A stretch of 53,315 nucleotides of DNA from LiPW-15 sp964530925 (GTDB lineage: Bacteria > Patescibacteriota > Minisyncoccia > UBA6257 > 2-01-FULL-56-20). The notes beneath the pieces are model-generated. The model was not told the DNA's origin. It saw nothing but the letters and a program-made list of their open reading frames with translations, and made no database searches. Both the position numbers and the translations under genes were made by a program. Where the stretch lies: assembly GCA_964530925.1 (NCBI GenBank), contig CAZHBZ010000007.1, positions 1 through 53,315 on the forward strand, read 5' to 3'. This document shows, in pieces, positions 47,894 through 53,315 of the stretch (its first letter is position 1; each line of letters opens with the position of its first letter).

Positions 47894-48178
47894 TTATATG
47901 TTTTCGGCGAATATTCTCCCGTCGAGTGTCGCGCATTGCGGCGGGTTGGATTTCATAATGGGGAAGCCGGCCGCCACGCATTCCTCGTAATTAGTGATTA
48001 GCTTCATGAGTTCCAGACATCTGTCGCGGCTTCCAGTGTCGCTTTTGGGAAGACATTCCTGGAGCTCAATGGCCAAATCTATTTTTTCGGCGCCGGGCGG
48101 ACGCCAAAGGAACGCGATAATAATTGCCGTAAAAATAACGACTATTACCGCAATTAAGACCATGGTTTTTTTACTCAT
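47894..48178 (-). CDS. Anchored protein with a C-terminal cysteine-rich mini-domain
   Basis: 94 residues. One N-terminal membrane helix (KTMVLIAVIVVIFTAIIIAF), then an external part with four Cys. The end motif NYEECVAAGFPIMKSNPPQC followed by ATLDGRIF recalls a short CPR/archaeal module of the form EECxxAGxPVMESYPxQCxxxDG, seen by me in other surface proteins; the assignment is from memory. TATGAT ends exactly 6 nt before the ATG (leaderless). It might bind a ligand or another surface protein. Confidence 0.72.
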   Translation of the reverse strand: MSKKTMVLIAVIVVIFTAIIIAFLWRPPGAEKIDLAIELQECLPKSDTGSRDRCLELMKLITNYEECVAAGFPIMKSNPPQCATLDGRIFAENI

Positions 48179-48220
48179 ATTTTAATCATACAACATTTCA
48201 ATTTGCGCCGATGCGGCTCT

Positions 48221-48415
48221 TTAGGATAACGAAAATAGCTTATCCACGGATGTTTTGAACTCTTTCGCGAGGCCAAGGGCCAAAAGAAGCGAAGGATTAT
48301 ATTTCCCCTGCTCCAAAAAAACGATAGTCTCCCTGCGGACGCCAACACGCCTCGCAAGCTCCTCTTGGGTCAGATTATATTTGGCGCGGAATTCCTTAAC
48401 GCGGTTTTTAATCAT
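48221..48415 (-). CDS. XRE/Cro-type helix-turn-helix regulator, 64 aa
   Basis: Minimal DNA-binding domain: RAKYNLTQEELARRVGVRRE (helix-turn-helix), then ETIVFLEQGKYNPSLLLALG and a short final helix, as in YozG-like regulators. It starts 6 nt after the stop of the DUF2178-like gene, so both come from one transcript. The promoter of that transcript contains an inverted repeat (49012-49033), which this protein is the natural candidate to bind. No effector domain. Confidence 0.9.
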   Translation of the reverse strand: MIKNRVKEFRAKYNLTQEELARRVGVRRETIVFLEQGKYNPSLLLALGLAKEFKTSVDKLFSLS

Positions 48416-48421
48416 GGATTT

Positions 48422-48976
48422 TTAGGGGCATGGTCCGGTTGGCATTGCCGAGGAGGGGTTTCCATGCTTTATCCAACCGCCGTCTTTGCAGATCCAATCA
48501 TCTTCGCCGGAGAGAAGACGCGTTCCGGCAACGACGATAATAAGAGCGAGAAGAAAAGCAAAGATGAAATAAGCAATTCGCTTTCGCCTCGGGAAAGTGT
48601 CATCCATACGGCGAAAGAATAGCCCGACGATAATGTTTATAAAAAGAAGGGCGCAGATGGCGTAAGAGAGCGTAAACCCGGCGATTTCATAGGCGGGTTT
48701 AACTTCGCGCATTGTTATGAGGGCGAAAGAAAAAAGCCAGCCTCCTATCGCGAAAATAGAAAGAGTCCAGCGGGCTGTGTCTCCGGCAATCTTATAATCG
48801 CGTTCATCAACGACAATTTCCTTTACGCGCTTACGCAGAACAAAGAGTATCAAGCTCGCGATGATGACGGATGTGGCGCCCAGGATAAAGTTGTTCCAAA
48901 TCAAGGCCTGGCTCACTACGACGGCCAGGATTACCGCGACTATGACTCTCGCGAAACGAAGCTGTTTTTCTGTCAT
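48422..48976 (-). CDS. DUF2178-like membrane protein
   Basis: 184 residues with four to five membrane helices. DERDYKIAGDTARWTLSIF matches the DUF2178 core, which is often paired with a YozG-type regulator, as here. The C-terminus (WICKDGGWIKHGNPSSAMP) is an external Cys-containing tail of a type I recall from CPR proteins. First gene of the operon with the XRE regulator. Function unknown; the association suggests a regulated membrane stress role, but that is inference. Confidence 0.75.
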   Translation of the reverse strand: MTEKQLRFARVIVAVILAVVVSQALIWNNFILGATSVIIASLILFVLRKRVKEIVVDERDYKIAGDTARWTLSIFAIGGWLFSFALITMREVKPAYEIAGFTLSYAICALLFINIIVGLFFRRMDDTFPRRKRIAYFIFAFLLALIIVVAGTRLLSGEDDWICKDGGWIKHGNPSSAMPTGPCP

Positions 48977-49011
48977 GCTGGATAACGTGGTTTTTCTTCT
49001 TCGACATTTCT

Positions 49012-49041
49012 AATGTTAGAAGTATCTAACATTGATGTCAA
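49012..49041 (-). promoter_or_regulatory. Promoter with internal operator of the DUF2178-XRE operon
   Basis: Minus-strand TTGACA (49036-49041) and TAACAT (49013-49018), spacer 17 nt. The spacer and -10 contain the perfect inverted repeat AATGTTAGA-AGTA-TCTAACATT (49012-49033). Confidence 0.85.
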
Positions 49042-49066
49042 GGACGGGGCGGTTCTAGAACGCGCG

Positions 49067-50158
49067 CTATTTCAGGCGGTGTTTCCCCAGTTCTTTGAGC
49101 GCTTTGTTCACAAACTTCCCAAATTTTCTGTCTTTTTCTTTTTTTTCCAATTCGGTAAGCTCATAGTATTCGGCTTCTTTCTTGAGACCGATGTAATTAT
49201 TGTATTTATTTCTATCTAACTTTCCGGAGTTCAGCGCCGAAAGGACCGCGCAACCCGGTTCGGTCGTATGCGCGCAATCCGCGTATCTGCAATCCCGAGC
49301 GAGCAGAGCTATTTCCTCAAAAGTTTCCCCGAGGCCAAGTTCCGCGTCCGTCATTCCCACTTCGCGCATTCCGGGGTTGTCTATGACTATGCCTCCGCCT
49401 ATCGGGAAGTACATTTCTCGACTGGTAGTCGTGTGTTTCCCTTTTCCGGAATATGAGCTGATGCCTTTGGTCTTTATCTCGTCTTTGCCCAAGAGTTTAT
49501 TTATGAGGGATGACTTGCCGACTCCAGAAGAGCCCAGGAAACAATAGGTTAAGTTTCCGGAAGTATATTCTCTTAGTTTTTCGAGTCCCCGGTCATCCGC
49601 GGCGCTCGTGGGAATAACGTCGATATCGGCAAAACGGCTTTGGATTTCGCTAATCTTAGAATTTAATTCTTCTCCGGAGATTAAATCTATTTTATTGAGT
49701 ATTACTGCCGGCTTTACGCCTCCGTCCCTCGCGAGAACAAAATATCTTTCGAACCGATTCAAATTGTAGTCCCGATCAACCGATTCCACGACGAAGGCCA
49801 CATCGATATTCGCGCCGATAACTTGCGTTTCCATCTTGCCGCCGATCTTGCTCCTGTCTTTACTCTTTCTTTTGATGGTCGTCCTGCGGGGGAGTATTCC
49901 GCGAATCGCGGCTTTCCCGCTGGCAAGCTCGGTTATCGCCACCCAGTCTCCGACCGCCGGATAGTCTTCCCGGCTTGAGGCGCCAAACATTTGTTTGCCG
50001 GTGATTTTGGCCAAGAATCGTCCTTTTTCATTTATCACATCGTAGGCTCCTCTGTGTTCGGCCGTAACTCGCGCAACCGAAAACGCGTCTAACCCCAAGG
50101 CGCGGCGGTTAGCCTCAAAAAAATCATCATATCCCAAATCTTCAATTGTTTTATCCAT
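49067..50158 (-). CDS. rsgA: Ribosome small-subunit-dependent GTPase A
   Basis: Late 30S assembly factor. The 363-residue protein has an N-terminal OB domain (about 20-95), the circularly permuted GTPase with NKIDL (G4) first, then SSGVGKSSLINKLLG (G1), TTTSREMY (G2) and DNPGMREVG (G3), and the C-terminal zinc finger DCRYADCAHTTEPGC. The order and the finger are diagnostic. Start ATG at 50158 gives MDKTIEDLGYDDFFEANRRA; the upstream is A-rich without a Shine-Dalgarno site. Confidence 0.95.
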   Translation of the reverse strand: MDKTIEDLGYDDFFEANRRALGLDAFSVARVTAEHRGAYDVINEKGRFLAKITGKQMFGASSREDYPAVGDWVAITELASGKAAIRGILPRRTTIKRKSKDRSKIGGKMETQVIGANIDVAFVVESVDRDYNLNRFERYFVLARDGGVKPAVILNKIDLISGEELNSKISEIQSRFADIDVIPTSAADDRGLEKLREYTSGNLTYCFLGSSGVGKSSLINKLLGKDEIKTKGISSYSGKGKHTTTSREMYFPIGGGIVIDNPGMREVGMTDAELGLGETFEEIALLARDCRYADCAHTTEPGCAVLSALNSGKLDRNKYNNYIGLKKEAEYYELTELEKKEKDRKFGKFVNKALKELGKHRLK

Positions 50159-50254
50159 TGGTTTTATCTTTTATTGTTTGCAGTCGCAAAAGCCGTTCCT
50201 CGCGGAGGTCCAGCTTTCTTTGCGTCTCATTTCCTTGTTCAATTTCAGTCTGGT

Positions 50255-50743
50255 TTAAACTTGTGCGAACAAAATCATGAAGTTGTCGCCGAACTTTTCG
50301 GCGCACTTCGGGCAATAGGCGTAATGAATATAATAGTCGGTTGCTTTTTTGCCCTGGGAGGTCAAGTATTCGTTCATCTGCTTTATAAACTTTGGAACGG
50401 CGCGATATGGCCCGGAGAAAACTTTAGCCATGAAAGTCCCTGAGATATTTACATTGTCGGCATTCGGAACTGCGCCGGCTACGGAGAGATATATTTCAGA
50501 CTTGAAGGCGCTTGGGTCGCGGAAGAGGAGAAGGGTATCTTCGCTGTTTGCTTCCGCCTTGCCGGCATCCATCATCTGCGTGTATATCTTAGTAACCTTC
50601 TTATTGATCATGGAAGGAAGCGGCATATGAAAGAGCGTCGGCATGGATTCCTTTATAAATGGCTTATTGTCCCAGGTGTAGGTTTTATTATCCCACCGCT
50701 CCAGGTTGAATTTCGGACAGCATTCTTTGTTTTCGTTAGTCAT
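50255..50743 (-). CDS. Conserved protein with C-terminal CPKC motif
   Basis: 162 residues of a family I have seen annotated only as 'hydrolase' without clear basis. Signature pieces are ECCPKFNLERWDNKTYTW near the start, ISGTFMAKVFSGPYRAVPKF in the middle and YYIHYAYCPKCAEKFGDNFM at the end; cysteines at both ends may bind a metal. The fold could be SRPBCC- or GyrI-like. TACCAT ends exactly 6 nt before the ATG (leaderless). Divergent from the Nramp-like gene. Confidence 0.75.
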   Translation of the reverse strand: MTNENKECCPKFNLERWDNKTYTWDNKPFIKESMPTLFHMPLPSMINKKVTKIYTQMMDAGKAEANSEDTLLLFRDPSAFKSEIYLSVAGAVPNADNVNISGTFMAKVFSGPYRAVPKFIKQMNEYLTSQGKKATDYYIHYAYCPKCAEKFGDNFMILFAQV

Positions 50744-50816
50744 ATATTAATGGTAGACCTGTTAGCCAGAGGATTCAATGCGCGAAAAAGCGTTTTTTCC
50801 TGGTATACTAAGAGCA

Positions 50817-52220
50817 ATGTCTGATAATTATGGGGAAATTGAGGTTCGCGAACTCCCGCCTCCGCCGCATTGGTCAAAGGCTTTGGGCGTGGGCATTGTT
50901 CTTATGGGTCTCGCAATCGGAACCGGAGAGCTTATTATGTGGCCTCACCTTGTTACCAAACATGGTCTGGGTATTCTCTGGGCCGCGCTTCTTGGTATAA
51001 CCGCGCAGTATTTTTTGAATCAAGAGGTGGCGCGACATGCTATCGCGACCGGCGAAAGTTTTTTCACCTCTTCCTCTCGTCTTTTAAAGTGGTTCGCGCC
51101 GTTTTGGCTTCTTTCGGCCGTTATCCTTTACATCTGGCCAGGTTGGGCCGGCGCGATAGGCACGACTCTCCGGGAGCTCACAGGGGTTGGGACTTATCCT
51201 ATGTGGGCATGGGTGAGTTTGGGGTTTATCCTCGTCTTAACATTCTTGGGAAAGGTAGCGTATTCTGTCCTCGAAAGATCGCTTAAAATCATCGTTCCGA
51301 CTTTTTTTGTCCTCTTAATCGTGGCGAGCGTTTTAAATATCTCCGGCGCCGAAATCGCAGATATGCTGAAGGGGCTTATGAGCTTCGGTTTTTTCCCGGA
51401 GGATATTGATTTGGCCGTTTTCCTCGCGGCCATCGTTTTTGCCGGGGCCGGCGGACTTTTAAATCTTTGCGTTTCCTTGTGGTATCGCGACAAGCAGATA
51501 GGTATGGGCCGCCACGTCGGCCGAATTATAAATCCCATTACCGGTCGCGAAGAAGCGGTTTCATTTAAAGGGTATCGTTTCGATACGCATCCCGAGCATC
51601 TTGAGCGTTGGAAAAAATGGATGCGTTTTGTCCGGATAGATCAGGGAGTTATATTTTGGTTCCTTGGCCTGGTGACTTTACTTCTTCTTTCCGTGAACGC
51701 GCATTCTGTCTTGGGTCCACGGGGTATTGTCCCGGAGGGGACGGATGTCGCAGTCGTTCAGGCGCATATTTTCGGCGAAAGTTTTGGGCCGGCAGGTTTC
51801 ACTATTTTTCTCGTAATGGCGTTCCTTATGCTTTTTTCGGTGATGTGGACCGTTATCGACGCTTTTACGCGTATTGTCGCGGATATCCTCTATGTGAACT
51901 CCAGGGTCGGGCCGTTTAAAAGATATCTCACCTGGCTTCAAAGAATTTCGATTCACAAGCTTTACTATGGAGCCATTGTCGCGATCGTGTTTGTCTCCGC
52001 GTTCCTTGTCCCGCTTCGCCAGCCGTTAATTCTCCTGACCATCAGCGCGGTTTTGGGAGGCATTACGATGGCTGTCTACACTCCGATCATTATTTATCTG
52101 AATAACGCGAAACTTCCAAAACCTCTCCGGCCGGGATGGTTCACGAATCTCGCGATGGTTGGAGTCGCCATTTTTTACGCCTACTTTAGCGTCGCGCTTG
52201 CGATTTCGTATTTAAAATAG
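50817..52220 (+). CDS. Nramp-family-like divalent metal transporter
   Basis: 467 residues and about eleven membrane helices. The start at 50817 (MSDNYGEIEVRELPPPPHW) follows TATACT by 7 nt; the ATG at 50778 lies before that promoter. The Nramp fold is suggested by the LMGLAIGTGELIMWPHLVTK region and the later IVFAGAGGLLNLCVSLWYRD, yet the usual metal-binding DPGN of helix 1 is replaced by IGTGE and the MPHN of helix 6 is not visible. It may carry another ion or work as a related transporter. No Shine-Dalgarno site. Confidence 0.8.
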   Translation: MSDNYGEIEVRELPPPPHWSKALGVGIVLMGLAIGTGELIMWPHLVTKHGLGILWAALLGITAQYFLNQEVARHAIATGESFFTSSSRLLKWFAPFWLLSAVILYIWPGWAGAIGTTLRELTGVGTYPMWAWVSLGFILVLTFLGKVAYSVLERSLKIIVPTFFVLLIVASVLNISGAEIADMLKGLMSFGFFPEDIDLAVFLAAIVFAGAGGLLNLCVSLWYRDKQIGMGRHVGRIINPITGREEAVSFKGYRFDTHPEHLERWKKWMRFVRIDQGVIFWFLGLVTLLLLSVNAHSVLGPRGIVPEGTDVAVVQAHIFGESFGPAGFTIFLVMAFLMLFSVMWTVIDAFTRIVADILYVNSRVGPFKRYLTWLQRISIHKLYYGAIVAIVFVSAFLVPLRQPLILLTISAVLGGITMAVYTPIIIYLNNAKLPKPLRPGWFTNLAMVGVAIFYAYFSVALAISYLK

Positions 52221-52276
52221 CGGTATTTGAAAAACTATAACGATATTGCTAATATATAACCGTCCTTTTTTAAGAC

Positions 52277-52331
52277 GATTCCGCGGTAGCCCCGACGCAG
52301 ATGGTCGGGGTCCCGACCGAAAAGTCGGGAC
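52277..52331 (+). repeat. Upstream partial copy of the tRNA-Asn 5' end followed by hairpins
   Basis: GATTCCGCGGTAGC at 52277-52290 equals 52381-52394, 104 nt upstream of the tRNA copy. It runs straight into CCCCGAC-GCAGATG-GTCGGGG (52290-52310) and then GTCCCGAC-CGAAAA-GTCGGGAC (52310-52331). Confidence 0.75.
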
Positions 52332-52383
52332 TCAGCGCCGATACTCGGCACGCTTCGCGGCAAGCACTTTGCAAGGTTTAGAT

Positions 52384-52458
52384 TCCGCGGTAGCTCAGCG
52401 GTAGAGCGGCTCCCTGTTAAGGAGATGGTCGTAGGTTCGATCCCTACCCGCGGAGCCA
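52384..52458 (+). tRNA. tRNA-Asn (anticodon GTT)
   Basis: Acceptor TCCGCGG / CCGCGGA, discriminator G and an encoded CCA; D arm GCTCAGCGGTAGAGC; anticodon loop CTGTTAA gives GTT; T arm GTAGG-TTCGATC-CCTAC. Unlike the other tRNAs here the CCA end is encoded. Its 3' end overlaps the end of the serine recombinase gene on the other strand. Confidence 0.96.
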
Positions 52459-53315
52459 AATTGTATGTTGCGAGTTTATTGCCTCGGCGCTTCGCGCCTC
52501 GGCAGGCAGATTGTATAGTATTTGCCAAGATTTTTTAGGTTCAATCGCCACCTTTTGCGAAAGCAAAACGCGGTTCGAGCCAATCCTTTTGAGAAAATCC
52601 CGTCCCGCGACGGGATTTTCTTGCAAAGCGATAATTTTGGCTTGTTGAGCCGCTAAAATGAATTGTCTTGCCGGTTCGAGCCAATGATTGCCGTTTCGCT
52701 CAAAATCCTTTGATTTTTCGGAAAGCTCGGATTTTTCGTTGATGATTTTTTCTTTTTTTGCGGTGTATTCCTCGCGCGAAATTGTGCCGTCCAAATGAGC
52801 GTCTAAAAGCAGGTCGAGCTTTCCTTCAAGCTCTTTTATTTTGTCTTTGAGATTTTGAGCGAAAACGGCTCCGTTTTGGGCGGCTTCCGCTTCTTCCTTG
52901 TTTAGTTCGGTGAGCATCCACTCCGCCCAAGTGAAAGACAAAGAAACTTTTTGAAGCTCGTTTGCGACTTCTTCCGCCAAAACTTCCTCGCGGATATATT
53001 TTTGCGAACATTTTTTATCTCGCTTTTTGGTGCAACGATAATAGTTGTGTCCTTTTTGCGTTTCGGAAGTTATGGCGCAACCGCACTCTCCGCAAACGAG
53101 CATATTTCTAAATGGGTATTCTTTTTGGCTCGGCTTTTTCGGGCGCGAACGATCCGCCATTACTTTTTGGCACGCTTCAAAAAGTTTCTTTGGAATCATT
53201 GGCTCATGCTTTCCGTCATACATTTCGCCGTTATATTTGAAAACGCCATAATAAAATGAATTGGAAAGTATGCTTTGGATATTGGAAACGGAAAGCATAT
53301 TTTTCTTTCGGCTCA
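52444..53315 (-). CDS. Large serine recombinase, C-terminal part, cut by the window end
   Basis: Open to the window edge at its N-terminal side (frame continues through 53315). The visible 284+ residues hold a recombinase domain (LSNSFYYGVFKYNGEMYDGK), a zinc ribbon (MLVCGECGCAITSE ... YYRCTKKRDKKC), a coiled coil (KDKIKELEGKLDLLLDAHLD) and a C-terminal tail. The catalytic serine domain lies outside the window. The stop codon falls inside the T arm of tRNA-Asn, and the last residues (PAEARSAEAIN and on) come from junction sequence, so the tRNA gene is the likely integration site. Confidence 0.88.
   Translation of the reverse strand, partial: SRKKNMLSVSNIQSILSNSFYYGVFKYNGEMYDGKHEPMIPKKLFEACQKVMADRSRPKKPSQKEYPFRNMLVCGECGCAITSETQKGHNYYRCTKKRDKKCSQKYIREEVLAEEVANELQKVSLSFTWAEWMLTELNKEEAEAAQNGAVFAQNLKDKIKELEGKLDLLLDAHLDGTISREEYTAKKEKIINEKSELSEKSKDFERNGNHWLEPARQFILAAQQAKIIALQENPVAGRDFLKRIGSNRVLLSQKVAIEPKKSWQILYNLPAEARSAEAINSQHTIWLRG

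Noticed and set aside
52235..52528. 97-aa minus-strand frame over tRNA-Asn
   Set aside because: It is the translation of the tRNA and the hairpin region; no start site or family.
1..53315. Recoded TGA (Gly or Trp) as in some CPR lineages
   Set aside because: Several conserved genes end in TGA at the right place (for example rpiB and the small protein at 3842-4081), and no internal TGA is needed in the synthetases.
1..53315. Ribosomal RNA genes or a replication origin
   Set aside because: No rRNA-like conserved stretch, dnaA, or cluster of DnaA-box-like repeats was seen.

Overview
The window reads as a chromosomal scaffold from an uncultivated Candidate Phyla Radiation (Patescibacteria) bacterium, most likely a Parcubacteria-type lineage. 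Pointers to this are the compact gene packing, bacterial aminoacyl-tRNA synthetases with trimmed domains (a ThrRS without TGS), GatB, MiaA, LepA, RsgA, DUF4012, SIMPL and FtsB/FtsQ-like envelope proteins, many tiny one-domain membrane proteins, and TGA used as an ordinary stop, which argues against the recoded CPR groups. Taxonomy is inferred from gene content only. A run of 100 N at 6107-6206 marks a scaffold gap.

Layout. 1-8.7 kb: DNA polymerase IV, then a carbon block of 2-hydroxyacid dehydrogenase, glycerate 2-kinase, a small membrane protein and enolase, and, after a lineage-specific gene and the gap, PEP synthase. 8.8-17.6 kb: small regulator genes, gatB, miaA, thrS with a T-box riboswitch, tdk and serS. 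17.6-25.9 kb: a deoxyribosyltransferase-like protein, peroxiredoxin, GAPDH, an exported protein, rpiB, a dNMP-kinase-like protein, tatD and leuS. 25.9-39.4 kb: envelope and housekeeping genes (lamin-tail protein, HtrA, half MFS, LOG, FtsQ, GT39-like glycosyltransferase, DUF4012, lepA, FtsB, SIMPL) and tRNA-Ser, tRNA-Arg and tRNA-Ala. 39.5-43.8 kb: a 1411-residue repeat-built surface protein. 43.8-52.2 kb: small membrane proteins, an ArsR-glutaredoxin operon, an XRE-DUF2178 operon, rsgA and an Nramp-like transporter. 52.3 kb to the end: tRNA-Asn abutting a large serine recombinase that runs off the window.

Two gene architectures are interleaved. Many housekeeping genes have no Shine-Dalgarno sequence, and in eleven of them a -10 hexamer ends exactly 6 nt before the start codon, so transcription should begin on the start codon (leaderless mRNA). 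In contrast about a dozen units, mostly lineage-specific, carry a full TTGACA/TATAAT-like promoter, a leader, a strong AAGGAG site and usually their own hairpin terminator; they include tdk, a deoxyribosyltransferase-like gene and a dNMP-kinase-like gene that could together form a nucleotide-salvage set.

Regulation can be read directly in three places: a textbook T-box antiterminator/terminator upstream of thrS with what looks like an ultrashort Stem I and an ACC (Thr) specifier; a perfect inverted repeat covering the -10 and start codon of the ArsR gene; and a perfect inverted repeat inside the promoter of the XRE/DUF2178 operon. Several dispersed short repeats lie just after stop codons and in two cases have become in-frame coding sequence (miaA, leuS). 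Partial upstream copies of the 5' ends of lepA, tRNA-Ala and tRNA-Asn, each followed at once by a hairpin, form an unexplained recurring pattern.
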